Shown: positions 32,812 to 46,317 of the stretch, piece by piece
Layout: each line of letters opens with the position of its first letter
Numbering within the stretch: the first letter of the stretch is position 1
From: Geodermatophilus normandii
GTDB lineage: Bacteria; Actinomycetota; Actinomycetes; Mycobacteriales; Geodermatophilaceae
Direction: 5' to 3'
Assembly (NCBI RefSeq): GCF_003182485.1
Contig: NZ_QGTX01000001.1
Location: 2,930,001-2,994,000, forward strand
Length of the DNA stretch: 64,000 nucleotides
The notes under the pieces: generated by a model
The model's input: the letters and a program-made list of their open reading frames with translations, nothing else
The model's database searches: none
Told to the model about the DNA's origin: nothing
Translations under genes and position numbers: made by a program

Positions 32812-34083
32812 ATGACGCAGCAAGCGACGCGCGCCCGGGCTGGGCGGCGCCGGCAGACGGGGACCGTGGTCCTCGGCGCCGCGATCTCGGGCCTGGCCAC
32901 GTATGGCTACCAGGTCGCGGGGGTCCGCGCACTAGGAGAAGAGGCCTACGCGCCGGTGTCGGTGCTGTGGACCGTCCAGTACCTCGTCTTCGCCATCCTG
33001 CTCTTCCCGTTCGAGTCGTTCATCGCCGGCGGCCCACCGGGGCGGGCGCGGACCTGTCTGCTGTGGACCGTCGTCCTGGCGCTGGTCACCGGGGCGGGCC
33101 TGGCGGCGTCGGCGGGCCGGCTGCCGGGAGGGCCGCTGTTGCTCGGCCTCGGCGGTGTCGCGGTGGTCCTGTCCTACGGGGTCTTCACCATCGGCCGGGG
33201 GATCCTCACCGCTCGAGGTGATGCCTACGGCTACGCGGTCGTCACGGCCGGTGAGGCCGTGGTGCGGCTGCTGCTCACCCTCCCGGTCGCCTTCCTGGCC
33301 CCGAGCGCGACTGCGGTGGCCTGGCTCCTGTCCTCCGGCCCGCCGGTGGTGATCGGCGCCTTCCTCCTGCTCGGCAGGTTGCGGCGGCCGGTGGGGCCGG
33401 AGCCGGGACGGCCGGGTCACGGTGAGACCGGGGTCGACGGCACCAGCGGCGGCGGGGCGCGGCACCTCGTGGCCGGGACCCTGGCCGGGGCGGGCGTCCA
33501 GCTCGGCCTGGCCGGCGGGACGGTCCTCGTCCCGCTGCTGGGCGGCGGCGCGCGCGAGGTGACGATCGCCTTCGTCACGCTCACCGCGGCCCGCATGCCG
33601 GTGTTCCTCGCCCTGGGCGGCCTGGTGTCCACCCGACTGCCGGCGCTGCTCACCCTGCTGCGTGAGGGCGGGCAGGCCGCCGTCGCCCGGGACGCCCGGC
33701 GGACCGCGCTCGTCGTCCTGGGTCTGGCCGCCCTCGCCGCGCCGGTCGGCGCGCTGGTCGGCCCGCCGGTCCTGGCCCTGGTGTTCGGGGCCGGGGTCCG
33801 TCCCCCGGCGGGCTTCGTCGCCCTCGTCGCGGCGGGAGTCGTCCTGGCCTCCGGAGCCCTGCTGGTCAACCAGGCCGTGCTGGTCCGCGAGCGGACCCGA
33901 CGCCTCGTCTCGTCCTGGCTCCTGGCCACGACGGCTGCGGCAGCCGCCCTGTTCGTGCCGGGTGACGCCCTCGTGCGCGTCGGCCTCGCGCTCCTGGCCG
34001 GCCAGGTCGTCGGGCTGGCCTGCCTGTGCCTGCCCGACCTGCGCCGACGGTCGGAGCGTCCCCTGGTGGCCTCGGTCCCCTGA
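32812..34083 (+). CDS. Flippase-like polytopic membrane protein (MOP superfamily, Wzx-like)
   Basis: 423 residues with about twelve membrane helices and a basic N terminus (TRARAGRRRQTG). The first pair of helices (LGAAISGLATYGYQVAGVRA, then YLVFAILLFPFESFIAG) and the overall two-bundle layout resemble oligosaccharide flippases of the MOP/MATE superfamily. No glycosyltransferase, polymerase or ligase is adjacent, only the divergent methyltransferase. The substrate is unknown; the family call rests on topology and weak motif likeness. Confidence 0.7.
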   Translation: MTQQATRARAGRRRQTGTVVLGAAISGLATYGYQVAGVRALGEEAYAPVSVLWTVQYLVFAILLFPFESFIAGGPPGRARTCLLWTVVLALVTGAGLAASAGRLPGGPLLLGLGGVAVVLSYGVFTIGRGILTARGDAYGYAVVTAGEAVVRLLLTLPVAFLAPSATAVAWLLSSGPPVVIGAFLLLGRLRRPVGPEPGRPGHGETGVDGTSGGGARHLVAGTLAGAGVQLGLAGGTVLVPLLGGGAREVTIAFVTLTAARMPVFLALGGLVSTRLPALLTLLREGGQAAVARDARRTALVVLGLAALAAPVGALVGPPVLALVFGAGVRPPAGFVALVAAGVVLASGALLVNQAVLVRERTRRLVSSWLLATTAAAAALFVPGDALVRVGLALLAGQVVGLACLCLPDLRRRSERPLVASVP

Positions 34084-34097
34084 CGGCCCGCGAGACG

Positions 34098-34922
34098 TCA
34101 GCCGGGCCCGTCGGCCCCCGGCAACCGGCTCGCCGCCGCGGCGTCGAGCAGCCAGCGGGTGGCGCGGCGGCCGCGGGCGCCGGCGGCGGGGACCTCGGTG
34201 CGTTCGGCGCCGCCGAGGGCCCGCGCGACGGCCTCCGCCTTGCCCTCGCCGGACACGAGCAGCCAGACCTCCTCGGCGGCGGTGATGGCGGCGAAGCCGA
34301 GGCTCACCCGCGTGGGCGGCGGCTTGGGGCAGTCGCGCACCGCGACCACCGTCCGCTCGTCGGTCGCCGCCGGTGAGTCCGGGAAGATCGAGGCCACGTG
34401 GCCCTCCGGGCCCATCCCCAGCAGGAGGACGTCGAGGCGGGGGAGCGGACCGTCACCGGAGGCGTCGGACAGCGCACCGGCGTACCAGTCCGCGGCCTCC
34501 TCGGGGGTGTCGAACCCGGCGTCGGAGGCGGGGATCGGGTGCACCCGCTCCGGCGGGATCCCCACCCGGTCCAGCAGGGCCCCGCGGGCGCCCTTCTCGT
34601 TGCGCTCGTCGTCGTCGCCGGGCACGAAGCGCTCGTCGCCCCACCAGACGTCGACCGCCGTCCAGTCGACGTCCTGACCGGGGGCCGGCTCCTCGGCCAG
34701 CCCCGCGACGTGCCGCAGCACCGCCGTGCCGATGCCGCCGCCGGTCAGCACCACCGACGCCGTCCCGTGCACCGCCTGGGCGGCGGCCAGCCGGGCGACG
34801 AGGGCGGAGGCCACCGCTCGCGCCAGCATCTCCGCGTCGGGCTCCACCACCACCTGCAGGCCGGGGACGTCGGGCGCCTCCGGCAGTGCCGCGACGATGC
34901 GGTCCCCGGGCGGCAGCGTCAC
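34098..34922 (-). CDS. pgl: 6-phosphogluconolactonase
   Basis: 274 residues. It hydrolyses 6-phosphogluconolactone in the oxidative pentose phosphate path. Motifs: VVLTGGGIGTAVLRHV near residue 60, VDVWWGDERFVPGDDDERNE near 95 and LLLGMGPEGHVASIFPDSPA near 170. GTG 34922 overlaps the opcA stop (GTGA). Last gene of the tkt-tal-zwf-opcA-pgl run. Confidence 0.96.
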   Translation of the reverse strand: MTLPPGDRIVAALPEAPDVPGLQVVVEPDAEMLARAVASALVARLAAAQAVHGTASVVLTGGGIGTAVLRHVAGLAEEPAPGQDVDWTAVDVWWGDERFVPGDDDERNEKGARGALLDRVGIPPERVHPIPASDAGFDTPEEAADWYAGALSDASGDGPLPRLDVLLLGMGPEGHVASIFPDSPAATDERTVVAVRDCPKPPPTRVSLGFAAITAAEEVWLLVSGEGKAEAVARALGGAERTEVPAAGARGRRATRWLLDAAAASRLPGADGPG

Positions 34923-36088
34923 CGGACCGCCTCGGACTCGGACTCGGACTCGGTCTCGGGCGCGGTCGGGTCGGGGGTGTCGTGCTCGCCGTGCTCGGCC
35001 ACCTCGTCGGTCCCCTCGGAGTCCGGGGGCACCGTCGGCGCCTCGCCGTGCGGGCTGCCCGCGCCGACGTCGTCCTTCGCGAAGGGCGCGCCCGTCTGCT
35101 CGGCCGGGTCGACCCACACGTGCGCGCGCACCGGAGCGCGGCCGACCAGGCCGCTCAGCCCGGTCGTGGCCTCCAGCGCCTCGGCGTAGGGCTCGTCGGG
35201 GTCCAGCCGGCGCAGCTCCTCGCCGAGCAGGTCGCCGAGCGCGCGGTCCGGCAGCGCCATGGTGGCGTCGGGCCGGTAGGGCTGGCTGATCACCGCGCCG
35301 CCGCGGCGGTCGGCGTGCACCCGGACCTCCTCGCCCTGGTCCAGCGTCAGCAGCACCGAGTCGATGCCGCTGACCCCGGGGTGCCGGGTGGCCTGCACGA
35401 CCTCGCTGGAGGTGCCGGTGCGGGAGGCGATCCAGCCGCTGAGCAGCTGTGCGGTGGCCGCGCCGGGGTCGCCCTCGATGCGGGCGCCGAGCACCCGGAC
35501 GGCGTCGCCCCGGCGGCCGGAGACCGAGTCCAGCGCGGAGGTCAGCGTGGCCCGCCAGCCGGTGGCCCGGGTCCAGGCGAGGTCGGTGTCGCCCGGGGCG
35601 TAGTCCTGGGCCCGGGTGCGCAGCGCGGCGAGCTGGTCGGCCGAGGAGGTGCTGTCGGTGATCCGCCGGTCGGCGATGACCGCCAGCGCGTCGGTGGTCA
35701 GCTGCCGCGGCGGCTCGGTGTGCCACCAGGTGACCACCGGCGCGTCGGCGGCCAGCAGCGGCAGCACGACCGACTCGGCGTGCAGCGCCAGCCGCCCGTA
35801 CATGCGCATCACGACCGCCTCGCCGGGGCCCAGCCGCCCGCCGATGGACACCTCGGCGTCCAGCCGCGGCACCGGCGCCTCGATCTGCCGGCGGACGACG
35901 ACGAGGATCCGGCACGGGTGCTGCTCGGCGGCGACCGTCGCGGCCTCCTCGGCCTCGGCCACGCGCCCCTCGTCGGCGACGACGACCAGGGTCAGCGCGA
36001 CGCCCGAGAGCACCGCCCCGCCGGTCCGCCGCTGGGCGGCCAGCTCCTTGACCACCGCAGAACCGGTGGTGTCCCACAGCGTCGTCAC
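34919..36088 (-). CDS. opcA: Glucose-6-phosphate dehydrogenase assembly protein OpcA
   Basis: 389 residues from GTG 36088. OpcA binds and activates glucose-6-phosphate dehydrogenase in cyanobacteria and Actinobacteria. Visible family segments: TTLWDTTGSAVVKELAAQR at the N terminus, EQHPCRILVVVRR near 70 and VVTWWHTEPPRQLTTDALAV near 130. The last 60 residues are an acidic, low-complexity tail ending in a Glu-Ser microsatellite. It lies directly after zwf, its functional partner. Confidence 0.96.
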   Translation of the reverse strand: MTTLWDTTGSAVVKELAAQRRTGGAVLSGVALTLVVVADEGRVAEAEEAATVAAEQHPCRILVVVRRQIEAPVPRLDAEVSIGGRLGPGEAVVMRMYGRLALHAESVVLPLLAADAPVVTWWHTEPPRQLTTDALAVIADRRITDSTSSADQLAALRTRAQDYAPGDTDLAWTRATGWRATLTSALDSVSGRRGDAVRVLGARIEGDPGAATAQLLSGWIASRTGTSSEVVQATRHPGVSGIDSVLLTLDQGEEVRVHADRRGGAVISQPYRPDATMALPDRALGDLLGEELRRLDPDEPYAEALEATTGLSGLVGRAPVRAHVWVDPAEQTGAPFAKDDVGAGSPHGEAPTVPPDSEGTDEVAEHGEHDTPDPTAPETESESESEAVR

Positions 36089-36119
36089 GGGGTCTCCTCT
36101 GCTCGGGTGGGCCGGCCGC

Positions 36120-37637
36120 TCACGGACGCCGCCACCGGCGCCCCTCGGCGGCCAGCATCTCGTCGGCGGCGCGCGGCCCCCACTCGCCGGCCCGGTACGG
36201 GTGCGGCGTGCTGCCGGCCCAGAACTCCTCCAGCGGGTCGATGACCGCCCAGGACGCCTCGACCTCGGCGTTGCGCGGGAACAGGGTCGCGTCGCCGAGC
36301 AGGACGTCGAGGAGCAGCCGCTCGTAGGCCTCGGGGCTGGTCTCGGTGAACTGCTCGCCGTAGAGGAAGTCCATGGACACGTCCCGGACCTCCATGACGC
36401 TGCCGGGCACCTTCGAGCCGAACTTGAGGGTGACGCCCTCGTCGGGCTGCACGCGCACGACCAGCTGGTTGTTGCCCAGCTCCTCGGTGTCGGTGTCGGC
36501 GAAGGGCAGGTGCGGCGCCCGCTTGAACACCAGCGCGATCTCGGTGACCCGGCGGGGCAGCCGTTTGCCGGTGCGCAGGTAGAACGGGACGCCGGCCCAG
36601 CGGCGGGTCTCCACGCCGAGCCGGACGGCGGCGAAGGTCTCGGTGTCCGACGCGGGGTCGACACCCTCCTCCTGCCGGTAGCCCTTGGCGCGCTGGCCGG
36701 CCAGCCAGCCCTGCTCGTACTGCCCGCGGACGGCGAAGCGGCCCAGGTCCTCGGGCAGCGAGACCGCGCGCAGCACCTTGAGCTTCTCGGTGCGGATCTC
36801 GTCGGCCGAGAACTCGACCGGCTCCTCCATCGCGGTGAGCGCCAGCAGCTGCAGCAGGTGGTTCTGCAGCACGTCGCGGGCCGCGCCGGTCTTCTCGTAG
36901 AAGCCCGCCCGCCCGCCGATGCCGACGTCCTCGGCCATGGTGATCTGCACCGAGTCGACGTGGTGGCCGTTCCAGACCGGCTCGAACAGCTCGTTGGCGA
37001 ACCGCAGCGCCATCAGGTTCTGGACGGTCTCCTTGCCCAGGTAGTGGTCGATGCGGAAGACGTCCTGGGCGCTGAACACGGAGTCGACCAGCTCGTTGAG
37101 CTCCCGGCTGGAGGCCAGGTCGGTGCCGAAGGGCTTCTCGACGACGACCCGCCGCCACCGGTCGGCCGTGCTCTCCGCCATGCCGGTGCGCTGCATCTGC
37201 TTGAGCACGACCGGGAACATCGCCGGTGGGATCGACAGGTAGAACGCCGCGTTGCCGCCGATGCCGTGGCTGCTCTCCAGGTCCGACAGCGCGTTGGCGA
37301 GCTCGTCGAAGGCGTTGTCGTCGTCGAAGGAGCCCTGGACGAACCGGACGTTGCCGGCCAGGCGCTCCCACACCTCCTCCCGCCAGGGGGTGCGGGCGGC
37401 GTTGCGGGCGGCGTCGCGGGCCAGCTCGGCGAAGTCCTGGTCGCCCCAGTCCCGCCGGGCGAAGCCGAGCAGGGCGAAGTTGGTCGGCAGCAGCCCCCGG
37501 TTGGCCAGGTCGTAGACCGCCGGGAGCAGCTTCTTGCGGGCCAGGTCACCGGTGATGCCGAAGACGACCAGGGCGCACGGCTCCGGGACGCGCGGCAGTC
37601 GCCGGTCCCGGGGGTCGCGCAGGGGGTTGGGGATCAC
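36120..37637 (-). CDS. zwf: Glucose-6-phosphate dehydrogenase
   Basis: 505 residues from GTG 37637 with GAGGAGGG upstream. It oxidises glucose 6-phosphate with NADP. Motifs: Rossmann VVFGITGDLARKKLLPA near residue 24, VVVEKPFGTDLASS near 165, substrate-binding FRIDHYLGKETVQN near 200 and the PFYLRTGKRLPRRV segment near 350. It is followed by opcA after 31 bases. Confidence 0.98.
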   Translation of the reverse strand: MIPNPLRDPRDRRLPRVPEPCALVVFGITGDLARKKLLPAVYDLANRGLLPTNFALLGFARRDWGDQDFAELARDAARNAARTPWREEVWERLAGNVRFVQGSFDDDNAFDELANALSDLESSHGIGGNAAFYLSIPPAMFPVVLKQMQRTGMAESTADRWRRVVVEKPFGTDLASSRELNELVDSVFSAQDVFRIDHYLGKETVQNLMALRFANELFEPVWNGHHVDSVQITMAEDVGIGGRAGFYEKTGAARDVLQNHLLQLLALTAMEEPVEFSADEIRTEKLKVLRAVSLPEDLGRFAVRGQYEQGWLAGQRAKGYRQEEGVDPASDTETFAAVRLGVETRRWAGVPFYLRTGKRLPRRVTEIALVFKRAPHLPFADTDTEELGNNQLVVRVQPDEGVTLKFGSKVPGSVMEVRDVSMDFLYGEQFTETSPEAYERLLLDVLLGDATLFPRNAEVEASWAVIDPLEEFWAGSTPHPYRAGEWGPRAADEMLAAEGRRWRRP

Positions 37638-37686
37638 AGGCCCTCCTCGTGGGGCCGGAGAGCGGACGCTCAGCCGAGGGAGTCGG

Positions 37687-37724
37687 GCACCCGGCCGGTG
37701 CCGGCGGACCGGCCGGCCGGGTGC
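37687..37724 (-). terminator. Hairpin in the tal-zwf gap
   Basis: A 10-bp outer stem (37687-37696 with 37715-37724) with further internal GC pairing, in the 115-bp gap between tal and zwf. It may attenuate read-through from tkt-tal into zwf. No other feature is visible in that gap. Confidence 0.4.
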
Positions 37725-37752
37725 GTGGTGCGGCAGCGGGTGGACTCCGGCG

Positions 37753-38856
37753 TCAGGCCTTGTCCTGCAGTTCGCCCTTGACCGAGTCGGTCAGCTCGTC
37801 CCACGAGTCGACGAACTTCTTGACGCCCTCGTCCTCGAGCACGCGGAAGACGTCGTCGAGGTCGACCCCGGCGTCGGCGATGGCCTTCATCGTGGCCGCC
37901 GCGTCGTCGTAGGTCTTCTGCACCGGGGTGCCGGGGCTGCCGTGGTCGGCGTAGGCCTGCAGGGTCTTCTCCGGCATCGTGTTGACGGTGCCGGGGGCGA
38001 TGAGCTCGCTGACGTAGAGGGTGTCCGGGTAGGCCGGGTCCTTCACGCCGGTCGAGGCCCACAGCGGCCGCTGCGGGCGGGCGCCCTTGGCCTCCAGCGC
38101 CTTCCAGCGGTCGGAGGAGAAGACCTCCTCGTAGGCCTGGTAGGCCAGCTGGGCGTTGGCCAGCGCGGCCTTGCCCTTGAGCTGGTCGGCGCCGGCCTTC
38201 TCCAATCGCTTGTCGATCTCGGTGTCCACGCGGGACACGAAGAACGAGGCGACCGAGGCGATCTGGCTCAGGTCGGCACCGGCGTCGTCGGAGAGGCGCT
38301 GCTCCAGGCCGGAGAGGTAGGCGTCCATGACGGCGCGGTACCGCTCGAGACTGAAGATCAGGGTGACGTTGACGCTGATCCCGCGGGCGATCGACGTCGT
38401 GATCGCCGGCAGGCCGGCCTCGGTGGCCGGGATCTTGATGTAGAGGTTCGGCCGGTCGACCAGCCACCACAGGTGGGCGGCCTCGGCGGCGGTGGCGTCG
38501 GTGTCGTGGGCCAGGCCCGGCGCCACCTCCAGCGACACCCGGCCGTCACCGGGCTGCCGCTGCGCCACGGGCGCGAGCAGGTCGCACGCGTCGCGGACGT
38601 CGGCGGCGGTGATGGTCCGCAGCGCCTCCTCGACGCTCACCTTCCGGACGGCCATCGCGTGCAGCTGGTCGTCGTAGGAGTCCGACCCGCTGATCGCCGC
38701 GGCGAAGATCGTCGGGTTCGTGGTGACGCCGACGACCGACCGCTCGTCGACCAGCGACTGCAGGTTGCCGCTGCGGATGCGGTCGCGCGACAGGTCGTCG
38801 AGCCAGACGGCGACGCCGGCCTGCGACAGCTCGGCCAGCTTCTCGTTCTGTGCCAT
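37753..38856 (-). CDS. tal: Transaldolase
   Basis: 367 residues, the longer actinobacterial form. It moves a dihydroxyacetone unit between sugar phosphates. Schiff-base Lys in [15 protein letters not shown] near residue 140; also [20 protein letters not shown] near 44 and the [15 protein letters not shown] segment near 210. ATG 38856 with GGAAGG upstream; 33 bases after tkt. Confidence 0.97.
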   Translation of the reverse strand: MAQNEKLAELSQAGVAVWLDDLSRDRIRSGNLQSLVDERSVVGVTTNPTIFAAAISGSDSYDDQLHAMAVRKVSVEEALRTITAADVRDACDLLAPVAQRQPGDGRVSLEVAPGLAHDTDATAAEAAHLWWLVDRPNLYIKIPATEAGLPAITTSIARGISVNVTLIFSLERYRAVMDAYLSGLEQRLSDDAGADLSQIASVASFFVSRVDTEIDKRLEKAGADQLKGKAALANAQLAYQAYEEVFSSDRWKALEAKGARPQRPLWASTGVKDPAYPDTLYVSELIAPGTVNTMPEKTLQAYADHGSPGTPVQKTYDDAAATMKAIADAGVDLDDVFRVLEDEGVKKFVDSWDELTDSVKGELQDKA

Positions 38857-38889
38857 GGTTCTGCCTTCCGTTCGGACGGGGCCGGGGCC

Positions 38890-41115
<2,226 letters not shown>

Positions 41116-41473
41116 GGCGGGCGGAACTCCTCGAGGTCGGCCGTGCGCTGGGCCGCCCGGGGGACCGGTGTCCCGTGCTCCCGGGCGGACGGGGAGGTGC
41201 GGTGCGGTGGTGCGGCGGCGCAGTGGGTGCGGCTGCGGCCGGAGTCCCCATCGACCCGTGGCCTCCGTCGTCGGCGACGGCCCTACCCGCAGTTCCCGCG
41301 GCGTCAACGTGATCAGACCCTAGTCATCCCGAGCCGTCCCCGGCGTGGCCGCGGGCTACAGTGGGGCCGTTCCATCCCCGGTTCGAAGGGACCCCCGTGC
41401 TGTCTCCGTGCCCGGTGGCCCCCTGCCGCCCGTGGGTGCGCGCGGCCGCGGCGCTCCGGTGCGAGGCCGTCCG
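41116..41473. other. 358-bp divergent intergenic region between tkt and ctaB
   Basis: No gene is supported here. The tkt side carries a TTGACG/TAGGGC promoter-like pair; the ctaB side has TACAGT at 41357-41362, which would start an mRNA about 105 bases before the ctaB GTG. Frames through it are Pro/Arg/Gly-rich shadows. Confidence 0.6.
41280..41307 (-). promoter_or_regulatory. Candidate promoter of the tkt operon
   Basis: On the minus strand TTGACG (41302-41307) and TAGGGC (41280-41285) are 16 bases apart, a reasonable -35/-10 pair for the pentose phosphate operon about 165 bases before the tkt start. Confidence 0.35.
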
Positions 41474-42388
41474 GTGACGGCGCTCTCCGAGCGACCGGCC
41501 GTCTCCGCCCGGCGGCTGTCCGGGGTGGTGGGCTCCTACGTCGCGCTGACCAAGCCGAAGCTCGTCGAGCTGCTGCTGGTCACCACGCTGCCGGCGATGA
41601 TGATGGCGGCCGACGGGTGGCCCTCCTGGCAGCTCGTGGGCGCCACGATGGTCGGCGGGATGTTCGCCGCCGGTGCGGCCAACACCTTCAACTGCTGGTA
41701 CGACCGGGACATCGACCGGCTGATGTCGCGCACGCGCGACCGGCCGATCCCCTCCGGGGCGGTGTCCCCGCGGGCGGCGCTGGCCTTCGGGCTGGTCCTC
41801 GCCGCGGCGTCGCTGACGCTGCTGTGGGTGGCCACCACGCCGCTGGCCACGGCGCTGGCCGCGGTCGCGATCCTGGCCTACTCCGTCGTCTACACGATGG
41901 TGCTCAAGCGGCGGACCCGGCACAACACGGTGTTCGGGGCCTTCCCCGGGGCGGCGCCGGTGCTCATCGGGTGGGCGGCGGTGACCGGCTCGCTGGACTG
42001 GCCGGCGGTCGCGTTCTTCGCCGTCGTCTTCTGCTGGCAGATGCCGCACTTCTGGGCCCTGGCCAGCCGGTACCGCGAGGACTACGCCCGCGCGGGCGTG
42101 CCCATGCTGTCCGTGGTCGCCGGCCCGGCGAGCGTCGGCCGGCAGTCCGTCGCGTGGGCGTGGGCCACCCTCGGCGCCACCCTGCTCATGGGGTCGATCA
42201 CCCCCGTGCTGAACTGGGCATTCGCCATCGGCGGGGGGCTGCTCGGCGCCTGGTACGTGGCCGAGTCCCACCAGTGGCTCACCCGCATCCGGAACGCCGT
42301 CCCCGACCGGCCGATGCGGCTGTTCTCGGTGTCGATCACGCACATGACGCTGCTGTCGATCGCCATCGCCATCGACGTCCTGGTCTGA
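41474..42388 (+). CDS. ctaB: Protoheme IX farnesyltransferase (heme O synthase)
   Basis: 304 residues from GTG 41474, about nine membrane helices. It adds a farnesyl group to heme B. The prenyl-diphosphate motif is NCWYDRDIDRLMSRTRDRPI near residue 75, and the second loop is YTMVLKRRTRHNTVFG near 140. Convergent with ctaA, whose product uses heme O. Confidence 0.97.
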   Translation: MTALSERPAVSARRLSGVVGSYVALTKPKLVELLLVTTLPAMMMAADGWPSWQLVGATMVGGMFAAGAANTFNCWYDRDIDRLMSRTRDRPIPSGAVSPRAALAFGLVLAAASLTLLWVATTPLATALAAVAILAYSVVYTMVLKRRTRHNTVFGAFPGAAPVLIGWAAVTGSLDWPAVAFFAVVFCWQMPHFWALASRYREDYARAGVPMLSVVAGPASVGRQSVAWAWATLGATLLMGSITPVLNWAFAIGGGLLGAWYVAESHQWLTRIRNAVPDRPMRLFSVSITHMTLLSIAIAIDVLV

Positions 42389-42513
42389 CCCCCCCGCTCC
42401 GCCACGCGCCCGGGCCGGCGCCGCTCGTTCGACCTGCGGTCGTCTCCGGGCCGTCGAGGGCGCCCTGGGTCGACGACGGGGGGTGCGCGCCTCGGGGTCC
42501 GCGGCCCCGGGCG

Positions 42514-43455
42514 TCAGCGGGTGGCGGGGACCTGGGTGGCGGGGGCGTCGAGGGGCTGCTCGGTCGCCGGGCCGCGGGCCGACCACACCAGCCGCGCGGT
42601 GGCCACGGTGACCAGCACCGCGCCGAGCATGTGCAGCAGCACCAGCACGACCGGCAGGTGCGTGAAGTACTGCACGAACCCGACGACGCCCTGCAGCAAC
42701 TGGACGACGAGCAGGTCGCGGGCGGCCCGGCGGACGCGGCCGGGGGCGTCGACGGCGTGCAGGGCCACGAGCAGCGCGACGGTCAGCCCGACCAGCAGGA
42801 AGACGACGTCGGCGTGCAGCTGGCTGACCGTCTCGGGGTCGAAGCCCATCCGCCCGCCGGAGGGCTGCCCGCTCTCGTCGAGGTCGCCGCTGTGCGGGCC
42901 GCTGCCGGTGACGACCGTGCCGAGCAGCAGCACCACCGCGGTGACCGCGGCGATCCCGCCCGCCAGCAGCGCGAGCGGGCGCCGCAGCAGCGGCTGCCCG
43001 ACGCCGGGCTCGCGGGAGCGCAGCCACAGCACGGTGGAGACGGCGACCAGGACGGTCGAGACGAGGAAGTGGACGGCGACGGTCCACGGGTTGAGCCCGG
43101 TCAGCACGGTGACGCCGCCGATCGCGGCCTGGACCGGCACCCCGAGGAACGTCAGCACCGCCAGCGGCCGCAGGTCGCGCCGAGCCGAGCGCCAGACGGC
43201 GACGAGCACCGCGATCGCGACCGCGGTGAGCACGAAGGTCAGCAGCCGGTTGCCGAACTCGATGAGGCCGTGCCCGGCCATCTCCGGCGTGGTGACGAAG
43301 CTGTCCTCGGTGCACCGCGGCCAGGTGGGGCAGCCCAGGCCCGAGCCGGTCAGCCGGACGACGCCGCCGGTGACCACGATCGCGCCGTTGGCGACCACGT
43401 TGGCCAGCGCCAGGCGGGTGATGACGGCGGGGGAGAACGCGGGCAGGACCGGCAC
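42514..43455 (-). CDS. ctaA: Heme A synthase, COX15/CtaA family
   Basis: 313 residues from GTG 43455 with eight membrane helices in two similar four-helix halves. It oxidises the heme O methyl group. Conserved points: GGVVRLTGSGLGCPTWPRC with its Cys pair near residue 38, a His in EFGNRLLT near 65, HFLVSTVLVA near 130 and LHADVVFLLVG near 215. The 125-bp gap to ctaB has no gene. Confidence 0.95.
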   Translation of the reverse strand: MPVLPAFSPAVITRLALANVVANGAIVVTGGVVRLTGSGLGCPTWPRCTEDSFVTTPEMAGHGLIEFGNRLLTFVLTAVAIAVLVAVWRSARRDLRPLAVLTFLGVPVQAAIGGVTVLTGLNPWTVAVHFLVSTVLVAVSTVLWLRSREPGVGQPLLRRPLALLAGGIAAVTAVVLLLGTVVTGSGPHSGDLDESGQPSGGRMGFDPETVSQLHADVVFLLVGLTVALLVALHAVDAPGRVRRAARDLLVVQLLQGVVGFVQYFTHLPVVLVLLHMLGAVLVTVATARLVWSARGPATEQPLDAPATQVPATR

Positions 43456-43578
43456 GTCCCGATGCTAGCCGCGGCCGGGGCCCTCCCCGGGTTCGCTCAG
43501 GGCGGATCACGGGGCGGAAGGCGGCGACGGCGTCCCGCGCTGTAGACGGCGCAGGCGGCCGACGCGCCGTCCTGGTGT

Positions 43579-43617
43579 CGGGAGGGACTCCCGGGTACCG
43601 GAGCACCAGCAGGTGCT
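43579..43617 (+). repeat. Two adjacent short hairpins upstream of the clpC-like gene
   Basis: CGGGAG/CTCCCG (43579-43593) and AGCACC/GGTGCT (43602-43617) lie 55-95 bases before the ATG, in the likely 5' leader. They are short, so a regulatory role is only possible. The rest of the 217-bp gap shows nothing recognisable, and no HspR or ClgR consensus site. Confidence 0.35.
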
Positions 43618-43672
43618 CTCCGGGAGACCACCGGAGTCCCACCGACGCCCCGACTTCCCCTGGACGTGAGGA

Positions 43673-46207
<2,535 letters not shown>

Positions 46208-46224
46208 CCTGCGTGGTGATCCCC

Positions 46225-46265
46225 GTCACCCGGCCCCTGACCTGCGCGGTCAGGGGCCGGGTGAC
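46225..46265. terminator. 18-bp perfect terminator hairpin after the clpC-like gene
   Basis: Stem 46225-46242 with 46248-46265, all 18 pairs matched, 5-base loop. It insulates the clpC-like gene from the suf operon, whose start is only 50 bases on. Confidence 0.85.
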
Positions 46266-46302
46266 TTAGGGCGGCCTTGGTTGCAGACGTCCCGAAATAG
46301 GT

Positions 46303-46317
46303 CACAATCGTGTTGTG
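46303..46317. promoter_or_regulatory. Candidate SufR autoregulatory operator
   Basis: CACAA-TCGTG-TTGTG, a perfect 5-bp inverted repeat with a 5-base spacer. It covers the sufR GTG (46315) and the CACAAT hexamer at -12 to -7 that could serve as a leaderless -10 box. A dimeric repressor bound here would block both. Cyanobacterial SufR binds a comparable CAAC-N6-GTTG repeat. Confidence 0.5.
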
